A stretch of DNA of 64,000 bases from positions 1-64,000 of the forward strand of contig NZ_JFKE01000005.1 in the NCBI RefSeq assembly GCF_000647975.1, read 5' to 3'. Of the stretch, positions 1 to 9,059 are shown piece by piece. The stretch comes from Actibacterium mucosum KCTC 23349 (lineage in GTDB: Bacteria > Pseudomonadota > Alphaproteobacteria > Rhodobacterales > Rhodobacteraceae). The number at the start of each line of letters is the position of its first letter. Position 1 is the stretch's first letter. The notes beneath the pieces are model-generated. The model was not told where the DNA came from, searched no databases, and saw nothing but the letters and a program-made list of their open reading frames with translations. The translations under genes and the position numbers were made by a program.

Positions 1-98
1 CAAACCTCTCTGAACGATGAAAATGCCCTCAGTTGTACCAAAACATTGCGTAACACGAACTCCGTGATACGTCGTAGTGTGGATCTGAAACGGGGGCT

Positions 99-1343
99 AT
101 GATGCCAAGACATTTCCAAATCGGCGAAAACAACGCCACCGGCCAGTGGATCACGTCGCAGACGCATCGTGACTGGTTGAAAATCGACGCCCGGCGGCAG
201 TTTGAGTTCTTTGCTGGCAGTTGCCGGCCAGATCCCGGTTTCTACGTTCTGGGATATGACGGCACCCCCCTTGCCGACACGCTGCAGGAACTGCACACAA
301 CGACCCGGCTTGTACATTGTTTCGCGCTTGGGAAGATCGCCGGACAACCCGGTTGCGACGCGGTTATTGACCAAGGTGTCAACTATTTGCTGAGCCACCA
401 TTTCGACCGCGAATTTGGCGGGTTTGTATGGGGTGTGGATGGCGATGAGGTCGCTGATCCGAGAAAGCTGGCCTATGGCCACGTTTTTGTGTTGCTGGCA
501 GGGTCCAGTGCATATGCGGCGGGCCATCCAGACGGCGAAAAACTGATTCAATTGGCAGAGGCCACGATTGATCAGCACTTTTGGGAAGAAGAACATGGCC
601 GCCTGTGTGACGAATGGAACCGGGATTGGACGCCGTTTTCCACCTATCGTGGTATGAATGCCAATATGCACGGCGTGGAGGCGCTGCTCGCCGCGTATGA
701 GGCGACGGGGCGAGAAAAGTTCCTGACCCGTGCGGGCCAAATCCTAAACTTTTTCATGGGCGAAATCGCTCCCGAACACGACTGGCGATTGCCCGAGCAT
801 TACCATGCAAACTGGGCGGTGGACCCGTCCTATAGCGGCGATCCCATGTTTCGCCCGGCGGGCACAACGCCCGGACACTCATTCGAACTGGCGCGTTTGC
901 TGCTGCAACACTGGGACCTGCGCGGCCGGGCCGATGACCAAGCGCTTTCAACCGCGCGAAACGTTGTACAAACTGCCTTGCAGGATGCCTGGCATGCGGA
1001 TGGGGGCATCATCTATACCCTCGGTGAGGGCGGTGCGCCGTCCATATCAGCCCGCTATTGGTGGCCCGTGACCGAAGCCATCGGTGTTCTGGCAACATTT
1101 TTGAAATGTGACCCGACACCGACGGACGAAGACTGGTATCGCAAGCTTTGGACCTTTGCGGGGGAACATTTCGTTGATCCGCAACACGCCGGATGGTTCC
1201 CCGAGATCGACCATGCGGGCAACCCCACCGACCATCAGTTCAAGGGCAAGCCCGACATCTATCACGCCCTGCAAGCCGAGCTCTTCCCGCTTTGCGGTGG
1301 AATTTCAAATGCTTACAAGGGCCTTCGTGGCATTCTTGGCTGA
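99..1343 (+). CDS. AGE-family epimerase/isomerase (D-mannose isomerase-like)
   Basis: This 414-residue protein resembles the N-acylglucosamine 2-epimerase / YihS-ManI family of cytosolic (alpha/alpha)6-barrel enzymes, which interconvert aldoses and ketoses (mannose/fructose) or epimerise N-acyl sugars at C2. Visible family landmarks are TTRLVHCFALG (about 67-77), YGH (126-128), RGMNANMH (184-191) and PGHSFELARL (258-267), whose His is a catalytic position in the family, followed by a second His near the C-terminus in KPDIYHALQAE. The length matches mannose isomerases of about 410 residues. Translation can begin at either of two adjacent ATGs (99 or 102), about 5 bases after a GGGGG stretch. 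The next gene starts 110 bases downstream. The substrate cannot be fixed from sequence; mannose/fructose isomerisation is an inference. Confidence 0.85.
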   Translation: MMPRHFQIGENNATGQWITSQTHRDWLKIDARRQFEFFAGSCRPDPGFYVLGYDGTPLADTLQELHTTTRLVHCFALGKIAGQPGCDAVIDQGVNYLLSHHFDREFGGFVWGVDGDEVADPRKLAYGHVFVLLAGSSAYAAGHPDGEKLIQLAEATIDQHFWEEEHGRLCDEWNRDWTPFSTYRGMNANMHGVEALLAAYEATGREKFLTRAGQILNFFMGEIAPEHDWRLPEHYHANWAVDPSYSGDPMFRPAGTTPGHSFELARLLLQHWDLRGRADDQALSTARNVVQTALQDAWHADGGIIYTLGEGGAPSISARYWWPVTEAIGVLATFLKCDPTPTDEDWYRKLWTFAGEHFVDPQHAGWFPEIDHAGNPTDHQFKGKPDIYHALQAELFPLCGGISNAYKGLRGILG

Positions 1344-1453
1344 GAATTTTTTGAACGTCCCGTGGCCGTCGGCCAATGCTCACCGGCTTCACAGCGCTTT
1401 GGCGGACAGCCTATAGTGGTGCCAATCGCCATCAACACAGCGGCTGACTTGTT

Positions 1454-2119
1454 TTGAGCATCAATCTTTCCGTCGAAAACCTTCGTGTCCGTTCGCGCAG
1501 TGGCCGCGATCTTGTTCAGGTCGACGCGCTGGACGTTTCGACCGGAACCTTGCTGGGCATAACGGGGCCTTCGGGGGCAGGAAAATCCACCTTGTTGCTT
1601 GCGCTTGCGGGGTTGCAGAACAATGTGACCGGCCGTGTCACTTGGGGGGCAACCGACATCACCTCGGTTTCGAAACGCAAGCGCAGCCAGTTTCGCGCCC
1701 GGCAAATAGGATTGGTCTTTCAGGACTTCCATTTGTTTGAAGAGCTGACCGCAAAAGAGAATGCCGCCCTCGTGTCCATGTTCCGCCCAAAGGCTGAGCG
1801 TCAGGGTCTTCGCAAAGCTGCGGCTGCGATCCTTGGCCGACTGGGCCTTGATGATGACCAGCGGGCTGTCGGTACATTTTCCGGCGGGGAACGGCAGCGC
1901 GTTGCCGTTGCGAGGGCTTTGGTGACCGATCCGCCCGTGATCCTGGCCGACGAGCCCACGGCCAGTTTGCATCGCAACGCGGCAGACACCTTGGCGCGAG
2001 ACCTGCACGACATCTGCCGACGGGGGGGCAAAACCCTGATTGTGGTGTCCCATGACGACAGCGTTCTGGGCCGGATGGACCGGGTGCTGACACTGCGTGA
2101 CGGCAGGGTAGAGGCCTAG
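1454..2119 (+). CDS. ABC transporter ATP-binding protein (LolD/MacB-like)
   Basis: This 221-residue single ABC ATPase domain energises the membrane protein encoded 4 bases downstream. The Walker A GPSGAGKST is at 38-46, the Q-loop VFQDFHLF near 88-95, the ABC signature FSGGERQR at 142-149 and Walker B VILADEPT at 162-169. The start is a TTG that directly opens the conserved N-terminal strand; no in-frame ATG gives a complete fold. The subfamily (LolD/MacB/FtsE type, partnered with an FtsX-like permease) is known for extracting lipoproteins or exporting peptides by mechanotransmission rather than classical substrate translocation. The cargo is unknown. Confidence 0.9.
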   Translation: MSINLSVENLRVRSRSGRDLVQVDALDVSTGTLLGITGPSGAGKSTLLLALAGLQNNVTGRVTWGATDITSVSKRKRSQFRARQIGLVFQDFHLFEELTAKENAALVSMFRPKAERQGLRKAAAAILGRLGLDDDQRAVGTFSGGERQRVAVARALVTDPPVILADEPTASLHRNAADTLARDLHDICRRGGKTLIVVSHDDSVLGRMDRVLTLRDGRVEA

Positions 2120-2123
2120 GTTC

Positions 2124-3437
2124 ATGTGGCAATCTCTGACACCGTTTCTGCAGAACATAGTGTTGCTTTTGACGCTGTTGGCGCCGTTGGTCGTTGCGGG
2201 ATCCTGTGTGCTGCACGGATACCGGACGGCTTCGCTTACACGCGCGCTGATGTGGCGGTATCGGTGGGCCAACATTTTGTTTGTCGTGTTGATTGCCGTT
2301 TCCGTTGGCTTGGGTGTTGGCCTTCTGGCCCAGGAGCGCGGACTTCGACAGGGCACCGCGTTGGCCGCGGAAAAATTCAACGTGGTTGTCGGCGCCCCGG
2401 GCAGCGACGTGACGCTGATGATGGCATCGGTCTTTCTTCAACCCTCCGCAGTGCCGTTGATCGACGGCGAGGTTTATGCACGCATAGCAGACCACCCGCA
2501 CGCCACCCTGACCGCGCCTTTGGCATTTGGCGACTCGTATCGCGGGGCGGCGGTTGTTGGGACAACGTCCGACTTTGTCGACTATCTTTCCGGCGGGCTG
2601 GTCGCGGGTCGGCATTTTCAGAACAGCTTGGAAGCCGTGATTGGTGCCGCTGCCCCGCTGCAGGTCGGCGAAGAGTTTGACCCCGACCACGGCCGGACGC
2701 CGGCCGAAAAATCGGAATTCGAGGGCGCCCATACCGGTGCCGGACTGCGGGTTGTTGGCAAGATGGCCCCAACCGGCACACCGTGGGACAAGGCAATTTT
2801 GGTTGCTGTCGAAAGTGTCTGGGAATTGCACGGATTGGCCAATGGTCATGCGCCCACATCCGAAAACCAGCTGGGCCCACCGTTCGACGCGGCGTATTTT
2901 CCCGGGACCCCCGCCGCCATTGTTCACACCGATCAATTGTTCGCGGCCTACGCATTGCAGGCGGAATTCAATCAAGCCTCCGAGACGATGGCGTTCTTTC
3001 CCGGCGCGGTGCTTTCGCGCCTTTACCGGGTGTTGGGAGACATACGCCAAGTGATATCGGTGATGGCCTTCGTCACACAAATCCTGGTCGCCGTATCCGT
3101 TGTGGTCGGGCTTTTTGTTTTGACCTTGTTGTTCCGGCGGCAAATGGCACTGCTTTATGCACTGGGAGCACCGCGCAGGTTTATCACTGGCGTCATCTGG
3201 TCCTATGGGGCCTCCCTTCTTGTGGCGGGGGCGCTTGCGGGGATGGCCTTGGGGCAGTTGGCGACAATACTCCTGTCTCGTATCCTGTCGGCACGTACCG
3301 ATATCCTGATCACCGCGCCATTGGGCTGGCCCGAGGTGCATCTGGTTGCAGGTTTCGTGGGGACAGCGTCAGTTTTGGCGCTGTTGCCGGCCTTGGCAGT
3401 GGGCCGGGTGACAAGCCCGGCCGATCTGCGGGGTTAA
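2124..3437 (+). CDS. FtsX-like ABC transporter permease
   Basis: This 437-residue inner-membrane protein has the MacB/FtsX layout: N-terminal hydrophobic segments (about 10-30 and 50-70), a long periplasmic domain (about 75-305), then three C-terminal helices (about 310-430) with the FtsX-type [20 protein letters not shown] motif split around the membrane edge. It is almost certainly translated with the ATPase gene that ends 4 bases upstream. An extra N-terminal helix before the usual TM1 is visible, as in some operons for metal or lipoprotein handling, but no partner periplasmic gene is adjacent here. Its TAA stop overlaps the accA stop in the four bases TTAA at 3434-3437. Confidence 0.85.
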   Translation: MWQSLTPFLQNIVLLLTLLAPLVVAGSCVLHGYRTASLTRALMWRYRWANILFVVLIAVSVGLGVGLLAQERGLRQGTALAAEKFNVVVGAPGSDVTLMMASVFLQPSAVPLIDGEVYARIADHPHATLTAPLAFGDSYRGAAVVGTTSDFVDYLSGGLVAGRHFQNSLEAVIGAAAPLQVGEEFDPDHGRTPAEKSEFEGAHTGAGLRVVGKMAPTGTPWDKAILVAVESVWELHGLANGHAPTSENQLGPPFDAAYFPGTPAAIVHTDQLFAAYALQAEFNQASETMAFFPGAVLSRLYRVLGDIRQVISVMAFVTQILVAVSVVVGLFVLTLLFRRQMALLYALGAPRRFITGVIWSYGASLLVAGALAGMALGQLATILLSRILSARTDILITAPLGWPEVHLVAGFVGTASVLALLPALAVGRVTSPADLRG

Positions 3438-4393
3438 GCGGCCAACCCGCGCGCGCCCAGCTTCAGGAACTTGTCGCGACGTTGCTTGATCAACGCATCA
3501 CGGTCCTTCTTGCGCAGCGGATCCAGCATTCCGGCAATGGCTTTGCCCACCGCCTCGATCGCCGCTTCGCGGTCGCGTTGCGCGCCGCCCACGGGTTCGC
3601 GGATGATCCGGTCTGCCACGCCCAGTTCCTTGAGATCTTGTGCTGTCAAGCGCAGCGCCTCGGCAGCTTCGCGCATCTTTTCGGCGTCTTTCCACAGGAT
3701 CGACGCACAGCCTTCGGGCGAAATCACCGAATAGACAGAATGCTCCAGCATCGCCAGCTTGTTGGCCGTCGCAAATGCCACAGCCCCGCCAGAACCACCC
3801 TCGCCAATCACAACCGAAACCAGCGGCACGCCGATTTTCAGGCATTTCTCGGTAGATCGGGCAATTGCCTCGGACTGGCCGCGTTCCTCGGCGCCCTTGC
3901 CGGGATAGGCACCGGGCGTGTCGACCAGCGTGATCACCGGGATATTGAACCGGTCAGCAAGATCCATCAGGCGGATGGCTTTGCGGTACCCCTCGGGACG
4001 GGCCATGCCGAAATTGCGTTCGATCCGCGATTTCGTGTCCGAGCCTTTCTCCTGTCCGATCACCACCACGGGTTCGTCGTTGAACCGGGCCAGCCCCCCC
4101 ATGACGGCGTGGTCATCGGCAAAGTTCCGGTCGCCGGCAAGCGGCGTGTATTCGGTGAACAATGCTTCGATGTAATCCTTGCAATGCGGGCGATCAGGGT
4201 GACGCGCCACCAGGCATTTCCGCCAGGGCGTCAGGTCCGTGTACAGCTCGCGCAGCAGTTCCGATGCCTTTTTGTCGAGGGCGCGAGCCTCTTTGTCCAC
4301 ATCCATCTCTTCGTTCGCCACGCCCATTGCGCGCAGCTCCTCGGCCTTGCCTTCGATCTCGGCCAGGGGTTTTTCGAACTCAAGATAGTGCAT
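3434..4393 (-). CDS. accA: Acetyl-CoA carboxylase carboxyltransferase subunit alpha
   Basis: AccA forms the carboxyltransferase with AccD and makes malonyl-CoA for fatty acid synthesis in the cytosol. The protein begins [20 protein letters not shown] and carries the crotonase-like glycine-rich segments ([22 protein letters not shown], split around the oxyanion region) and [19 protein letters not shown]-type sequence characteristic of AccA. I chose the ATG at 4393 (319 residues) over an upstream in-frame ATG at 4441 because GGAG lies 6-7 bases before it and the family normally starts with this motif. accD is not in the window, as is usual. The gene converges on the FtsX permease and shares four stop-codon bases with it. 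Confidence 0.96.
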   Translation of the reverse strand: MHYLEFEKPLAEIEGKAEELRAMGVANEEMDVDKEARALDKKASELLRELYTDLTPWRKCLVARHPDRPHCKDYIEALFTEYTPLAGDRNFADDHAVMGGLARFNDEPVVVIGQEKGSDTKSRIERNFGMARPEGYRKAIRLMDLADRFNIPVITLVDTPGAYPGKGAEERGQSEAIARSTEKCLKIGVPLVSVVIGEGGSGGAVAFATANKLAMLEHSVYSVISPEGCASILWKDAEKMREAAEALRLTAQDLKELGVADRIIREPVGGAQRDREAAIEAVGKAIAGMLDPLRKKDRDALIKQRRDKFLKLGARGLAA

Positions 4394-4485
4394 GTATCGC
4401 TCCACATTCGGTCGAAAGGTATATGCAACCGGTTTGTCCAAGATGCAACGGGAACTCGCATCCGCCTTCGCCCCGCTTTTGGCCG

Positions 4486-5172
4486 TTATTTGTCCGGTTG
4501 CAGCGCGGTGGCATACATTTTCAGGCCCTCAACGCCCTTGGGCGTGACCGCGTAGATGCCGGTTTGAACCCGCTCGAACCAGCCGTAGTGGTCGGCCGCC
4601 ATCAGCCGCGTTGCGGTGGGCACACCGGTGGCTTTGGCTACCTCTGCGCCTTTGGTGGGGCCATGTTCAGCCAAATGCGCAGCGCACCGCAGGGCGTCTT
4701 GCCGATAAGCGGTGATCAAACCTGCGCGGGTCGCCCCGCCGGTATTCGGGTCCCCCACGCGCCGCGCAAATTCACGCAGCAACCGCGCCTTGCGGGGTTT
4801 GGACTGACGCGGTTGATAGGGGCCGGGGTCGCAATGCACCTCTACATGGCCGTCGCGTAACCGCACGGTGATCAAACCAAGACCAAGGCGCCGCGCCAAT
4901 GCGATATTCGATTTCAGCGTTTTCGCAAATGCCTTAGTCGCGGAACGGGGTACGGCCAGATAGACCCAATCGGTCACCGTTTGCCGCGCGATGCCTTGGT
5001 GAAAAAGGGTCAGCGAGACCGCGGTTTTCAGTTCGACAATCACCGGGTCTTCGCCATCACGAACCGCCACCAAATCGGCGGCTCCGACCTCGCCCTTCAC
5101 CTCGTAGCCCTGCCCCTGAAGGTAGGTCTTGATCGGCGCATAAAGCTCGGTTTCGCGGATCGTGTTGGCCAT
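4486..5172 (-). CDS. DUF2161 family protein with PD-(D/E)XK nuclease-like core
   Basis: The 228-residue product matches what is known of the DUF2161 family of putative PD-(D/E)XK phosphodiesterases. The N-terminal 50 residues show the nuclease core: Asp33 in GAADLVAV and Glu47-x-Lys49 in VIVELK, the classical D...ExK triad. The C-terminal part (about 140-228) looks like a small winged-helix or DNA-binding segment. It lies 92 bases upstream of accA on the same strand, and 39 bases downstream of the racemase-like gene. A DNA-processing role is suggested only by the fold; no restriction or repair partner is adjacent. Confidence 0.75.
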   Translation of the reverse strand: MANTIRETELYAPIKTYLQGQGYEVKGEVGAADLVAVRDGEDPVIVELKTAVSLTLFHQGIARQTVTDWVYLAVPRSATKAFAKTLKSNIALARRLGLGLITVRLRDGHVEVHCDPGPYQPRQSKPRKARLLREFARRVGDPNTGGATRAGLITAYRQDALRCAAHLAEHGPTKGAEVAKATGVPTATRLMAADHYGWFERVQTGIYAVTPKGVEGLKMYATALQPDK

Positions 5173-5211
5173 GTCAGCAGCCTAGCGCGATGGACGCAGC
5201 AGGGGAATCCC

Positions 5212-5814
5212 CTAGCCGTCGATCAGCGCGCGCATGGCCAGTTCCGGCGATGCCAGAACAGGAACGCCCGCGTCCCGCAGCAAAGGCAGGGCAACGTCCA
5301 TCGACGCCTGAGCCAACAACACAACATTGGTGTCCCGGGCGTGGTTAAGATGCCGACAGATGCCCTCGGCAATCACGCTGGCGAAACGGGATTGGTCACC
5401 GTCTTCGAAGGCCGGCCACGCATTGGGCAGGTGCAACATGTCGATGGTTTCTACCCCGGCGCTTTGCAGCAAAGCTTGGCTTGGCTGGGCCGTGCTGTGC
5501 AGGCAATAGGCCAGACAGATCCGCCCGCCAATTTGTGCGGCGCGCGCCATCATCGGCGCATCGATTCTGAGCGCGCCCAGCGTGGCGGCCAATGGCCCAA
5601 GTGTGGAGCAGGTGCAAAGAACGCGTCCCTCGGCGGCGGCGATGGCCTCGATCAGTTCCGCGGTCAGCGCGTGGTCCTGCGGGTTGTCGCGCGCAGTTTG
5701 CAGCCAATCGGGCCGCACAATATGGGTCAGCTGCTGCCTCGGCGCCAGAAGGTCACGCAGCGCATCAAACCGTGCCACGTGCACCTCAGCTGTATGCAGG
5801 AGTGTTGCGCGCAC
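5212..5814 (-). CDS. Asp/Glu racemase superfamily-like protein
   Basis: The 200-residue product has the alternating strand/helix pattern of the Asp/Glu/hydantoin racemase superfamily, with VLCTCSTLGPLAATLG (about 66-80) at the place of the first catalytic cysteine loop (Cys67/Cys69). The matching second-half motif near residue 170 reads VVLLAQASMDVA and has no cysteine, so a standard two-cysteine racemase mechanism is doubtful. It starts one base before the mcl1 stop codon region and is probably co-transcribed behind mcl1. It sits across the mcl1 promoter from the D-glutamate genes dgcN/dgcA, which makes an amino-acid-related role attractive but unproven. Confidence 0.6.
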   Translation of the reverse strand: MRATLLHTAEVHVARFDALRDLLAPRQQLTHIVRPDWLQTARDNPQDHALTAELIEAIAAAEGRVLCTCSTLGPLAATLGALRIDAPMMARAAQIGGRICLAYCLHSTAQPSQALLQSAGVETIDMLHLPNAWPAFEDGDQSRFASVIAEGICRHLNHARDTNVVLLAQASMDVALPLLRDAGVPVLASPELAMRALIDG

Positions 5815-5815
5815 C

Positions 5816-6772
5816 CTATCCCGCGATCAGTTCGGACTGGGCAACGATCACCTCGGCCTGTTTGATCGACGCGATGTCGACCAGCCGGCCCTTATAAACG
5901 GTAGCGCCTTCGCCGTTGGCCTTGGCGGCCGCCATCGCGGCAAGGATTTCGCGCGCCTCGGCCACGGCTTCGTCCGAGGGGGTAAAGACCTCGTTGGCCA
6001 GCGCGATTTGCTTGGGGTGGATGGCCCATTTGCCGACCATGCCCAACGTGGCCGAGCGGCGGGCCTGGGCGCGGTAGCCTTCGTCGTCGCTGAAATCGCC
6101 AAAGGGGCCGTCAACCGGCAGCACGCCATGGGTGCGACACGCGGCGACAATGGCGGCCTGGGCCCAGTGCCACGGATCGGACCAATGCTTAGCATCCCCT
6201 TGAAGCATATAGTAATTTTCCTGCGTCCCGCCGATGCCAGTGGTCTGCATGCCCATCGAGGCGGCAAAGTCGGCGGCGCCCAGGCTCATGGCTTGCAGGC
6301 GCGGAGAGCTGGCGGCGATTTCTTCCACATGGGCAATGCCGGCGGCGCTTTCGATGATCACCTCGAAGCTGATCGGTTTGGTGCGGCCCTGCGCGGCCTC
6401 GATCGCGGTGACCAGCGCGTCAACGGCATAGATATCGGCCGCACAGCCAACCTTGGGGATCATGATCTGGTCCAGCCGGTCGCCCGCTTGTTCCAGCAGG
6501 TCCACCACGTCGCGATACCAATAGGGCGTGTCCAAGCCATTGATCCGAACAGACAAATACTTGCTGCCCCAATCCACGTCACTAATCGCTTGAATGATAT
6601 TGGCCCGCGCCTGTGGCTTGTCATCGGGGGCAACGCTGTCTTCGAGGTCCAGGTTGATGACGTCGGCTGCGCTGGCGGCCATTTTCTCGAACAAAGCCGG
6701 GCGTGAGCCGGGGCCGAACAGCTGACAGCGGTTCGGACGGGCGGGGGCGGCGGGTTGCAGGCGGAAGCTCAT
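5816..6772 (-). CDS. mcl1: L-malyl-CoA/beta-methylmalyl-CoA lyase
   Basis: This 318-codon CitE-like TIM-barrel enzyme matches Mcl1 of the ethylmalonyl-CoA pathway, which cleaves beta-methylmalyl-CoA to glyoxylate plus propionyl-CoA and L-malyl-CoA to glyoxylate plus acetyl-CoA. Recognisable sequences are CQLFGPGSRPALFEKMA, the metal-binding-loop-type NLDLEDSVAPDDK, and IMIPKVG. The ATG at 6772 is chosen because AAGGATG lies just upstream and homologues start with MSFRLQP; the frame stays open further upstream but that part is not conserved-looking. A 247-base divergent intergenic region with repeats separates it from dgcN. Confidence 0.93.
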   Translation of the reverse strand: MSFRLQPAAPARPNRCQLFGPGSRPALFEKMAASAADVINLDLEDSVAPDDKPQARANIIQAISDVDWGSKYLSVRINGLDTPYWYRDVVDLLEQAGDRLDQIMIPKVGCAADIYAVDALVTAIEAAQGRTKPISFEVIIESAAGIAHVEEIAASSPRLQAMSLGAADFAASMGMQTTGIGGTQENYYMLQGDAKHWSDPWHWAQAAIVAACRTHGVLPVDGPFGDFSDDEGYRAQARRSATLGMVGKWAIHPKQIALANEVFTPSDEAVAEAREILAAMAAAKANGEGATVYKGRLVDIASIKQAEVIVAQSELIAG

Positions 6773-6904
6773 GGCGCATCCTTTAGTAATGATATTTCGT
6801 CGTGGTTGACCGAGTTGATATATTATTGCGCGCCGGTCTTCAAGCATGTTTTCGCGTGCGCAGAAGGAGTTTCTGCAATGCGGCGTCCGGCGGGCAATTC
6901 TTCG

Positions 6905-6957
6905 AAAGTTTAAACAATTCTTGCAAGTTTCGGCGCGCAGAAACAGCAAAGTTTAAA
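6905..6957. promoter_or_regulatory. Paired AAAGTTTAAA direct repeats in the mcl1-dgcN divergent promoter region
   Basis: The ten-base sequence AAAGTTTAAA occurs at 6905-6914 and again at 6948-6957, 43 bases apart, close to four helical turns. A CTTGCAAG palindrome lies between them at 6920-6927. The surrounding 6773-7019 region is clearly more AT-rich than the flanking genes and carries no gene. It must hold the promoters of mcl1 (minus) and dgcN (plus). A same-face pair of repeats suggests a regulator binding site; which regulator is unknown. Confidence 0.4.
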
Positions 6958-7019
6958 ATATTTCGAAGCCAATCCCGGGAGGAATCGGTCAGCCTGTCGT
7001 CAAATCGAAAGGTGCCAAG

Positions 7020-8021
7020 ATGATCAAAACTCCGTATCTGCTGTTTCTGGGCGACGCGCCCGACGGGCTCGCTGCAAAGGTGGCACAAGGCATCCGCGAT
7101 TGGCGACCGGAAAATGCGGTGGGTCAGTTCCGGATGGACGGATGCAAGGCCGATCTGGGCCTGACCGATATGGCGTTGGCCGAGGGTCTGGCCGCCGGGG
7201 CCAGGACGCTGGTGATCGGGGTGGCCAACCGCGGCGGGGTGATCAGCCCCGCGTGGAAGGCGGTTCTGCTGGATGCGTTGAAGGCCGGGTATGACATCGC
7301 CTCGGGGCTGCACAACCTGCTGTCGGACGAGGCCGATCTGGTTGCGGCCGCCGCCGAACACGGGCGGGCGCTGCATGATGTGCGTGTGCCCTCGGTGGAC
7401 TACCCGATTGCCAACGGCGTGAAACGCAGCGGCAAGCGCTGCCTGGCGGTGGGCACCGATTGTTCGGTGGGCAAGATGTACACCGCGTTGGCGATGGACA
7501 AGGACATGCAGGCGCGCGGCATGAACGCGACCTTCCGGCCTACGGGGCAGACCGGCATTCTGATCACCGGTGACGGCGTGCCGCTGGATGCGGTGGTGGC
7601 CGATTTCATGGCCGGCGCGGTGGAATGGCTGACGCCCGACAACGACGCCGATCACTGGGACCTGATCGAGGGGCAGGGCAGCCTGTTCCACGTGTCGTTC
7701 TCGGGCGTGACGATGGCGTTGATCCATGGCGGGCAGCCGGACGCGCTGATCCTGTGTCACGAGCCGACGCGCACCCATATGCGCGGGTTGCCGGGCTATG
7801 ACCTGCCATCGCTGGAGACGCTGCGCGATACGGCGCTGCCGCTGGCCAAGGTGGCGAACCCTGCGTGTCAGGTGGTTGGCATCTCGGTCAACACTCAGCA
7901 CATGTCCGAGGATGAGGCCGTGGCTTATCTGGCTGAGGTTGAGGCGCGCATGGGCCTGCCCGCGGTTGACCCCTTCCGCCACGGCGCCGGCCGTCTGGTG
8001 GATGCGCTGGCGGCGGTCTAA
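7020..8021 (+). CDS. dgcN: D-glutamate N-acetyltransferase DgcN (DUF1611 family)
   Basis: The 333-residue protein matches the DUF1611/DgcN family. In the described marine D-glutamate pathway DgcN acetylates D-Glu to N-acetyl-D-Glu, which DgcA then converts to N-acetyl-L-Glu. A P-loop-like GTDCSVGKMYTALAM lies near 141-155 and a second conserved stretch IEGQGSLFHVSFSGV near 218-232. The start is an ATG at 7020 preceded by a modest GGTGCC region; no better in-frame start exists. dgcA begins 9 bases after its stop, so the two are evidently an operon, as in the known clusters. Confidence 0.85.
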   Translation: MIKTPYLLFLGDAPDGLAAKVAQGIRDWRPENAVGQFRMDGCKADLGLTDMALAEGLAAGARTLVIGVANRGGVISPAWKAVLLDALKAGYDIASGLHNLLSDEADLVAAAAEHGRALHDVRVPSVDYPIANGVKRSGKRCLAVGTDCSVGKMYTALAMDKDMQARGMNATFRPTGQTGILITGDGVPLDAVVADFMAGAVEWLTPDNDADHWDLIEGQGSLFHVSFSGVTMALIHGGQPDALILCHEPTRTHMRGLPGYDLPSLETLRDTALPLAKVANPACQVVGISVNTQHMSEDEAVAYLAEVEARMGLPAVDPFRHGAGRLVDALAAV

Positions 8022-8030
8022 GGTGCAGGC

Positions 8031-8996
8031 ATGACAATCGAGGTCTCTTACGACGCCTTCCCGCTGGCCGAGGTGTTCACCATCGCGCGCGGGTCAAAGA
8101 CGCAGGCGCAGGTGGTCACCGCGACGGTGACGCGGGGCGGCCAAGTGGGGCGCGGCGAATGCGTGCCCTATGCGCGGTATGGCGAAACGATGGACAGCGT
8201 GGCCGATCAGATCCGGGCGCTGCCTGACGGGGTCACGCGCGCCGCGCTGGCCGATGCGCTGCCTGCGGGGGCCGCACGCAACGCGGTGGATTGCGCCTTG
8301 TGGGATCTAGAGGCCAAGACGGCCGGCCGCCGGGCCTGGCAACTGGCCGGGCTGGCGGCGCCGGGGCCGGTGATCACCGCCTTCACCCTGTCGCTGGACA
8401 GCCCCGAGAACATGCGCGCGGCTGCGGCCAAACACGCCCATCGGCCGCTGTTGAAAATCAAGCTGGGCACGCCCGATGACATGCCGCGGCTGGAGGCTGT
8501 GCGCGACGGGGCCCCCAAGGCGCAGATCATCGTGGACGCCAACGAGGGCTGGAGCGCCGAGGTTTACGCCGATCTGGCCCCGCATCTGGTGCGGCTGGGT
8601 GTAGAACTGGTGGAACAGCCCTTGCCCGCCGGGGATGACGGGATGCTGGGTGAGATTGCCCGCCCCGTGCCCGTTTGCGCCGACGAAAGCTGCCATGACC
8701 GGGCCAGCCTGGCCGACCTGAAGGGCAAGTATGACGTGGTGAACATCAAGCTGGACAAAACCGGCGGGCTGACCGAGGCGCTGGCGCTGCGCGACGCGGC
8801 GCGCGAGGCGGGGTTCGGCGTGATGGTTGGCTGCATGGTTGGCAGTTCGCTGGCGATGGCGCCGGCGGTTCTGGTGGCGCAGGGCGCGCAGATCGTGGAC
8901 CTGGACGGGCCGCTGTTGCTGGCCCGCGACCGCGCGCATGCGCTGCAATACGACGAACAAGGTGTGCACCCGTCCGATCCGCGCCTTTGGGGGTAA
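8031..8996 (+). CDS. dgcA: DgcA, N-acetyl-D-glutamate racemase / dipeptide epimerase (enolase superfamily)
   Basis: This 321-residue muconate-lactonising-type enolase-superfamily protein has LKIKLG (KxK acid/base lysines, about 141-146), the metal ligands in VDANEGW (about 168-174), VEQPL (about 193-197) and CADES (about 214-218), and the second lysine in INIKLDKTGG-like sequence (about 236-244). Isolated members of this family are called L-Ala-D/L-Glu epimerases, but the immediate coupling to dgcN supports the N-acetyl-D-Glu racemase role. The coding sequence starts 9 bases after dgcN. It is followed by a 63-base gap to the NUDIX gene. Confidence 0.85.
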   Translation: MTIEVSYDAFPLAEVFTIARGSKTQAQVVTATVTRGGQVGRGECVPYARYGETMDSVADQIRALPDGVTRAALADALPAGAARNAVDCALWDLEAKTAGRRAWQLAGLAAPGPVITAFTLSLDSPENMRAAAAKHAHRPLLKIKLGTPDDMPRLEAVRDGAPKAQIIVDANEGWSAEVYADLAPHLVRLGVELVEQPLPAGDDGMLGEIARPVPVCADESCHDRASLADLKGKYDVVNIKLDKTGGLTEALALRDAAREAGFGVMVGCMVGSSLAMAPAVLVAQGAQIVDLDGPLLLARDRAHALQYDEQGVHPSDPRLWG

Positions 8997-9059
8997 GCCG
9001 TTGCAATTCTGTGCCTTTCGCGACTTAACTTGCGTCAACACGAGGCAAGGATTTTTTTG

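Noticed and set aside
1-98. Possible gene end or promoter at the left edge
   Set aside because: No frame with coding character and no convincing -35/-10 pair could be identified before the first gene.
1659-3341. Long open frame on the minus strand opposite the ABC transporter genes
   Set aside because: It encodes a low-complexity His/Arg/Gln-rich product with no family, while the plus strand has clear Walker motifs and a membrane protein. GC-rich codon bias opens the antisense frame.
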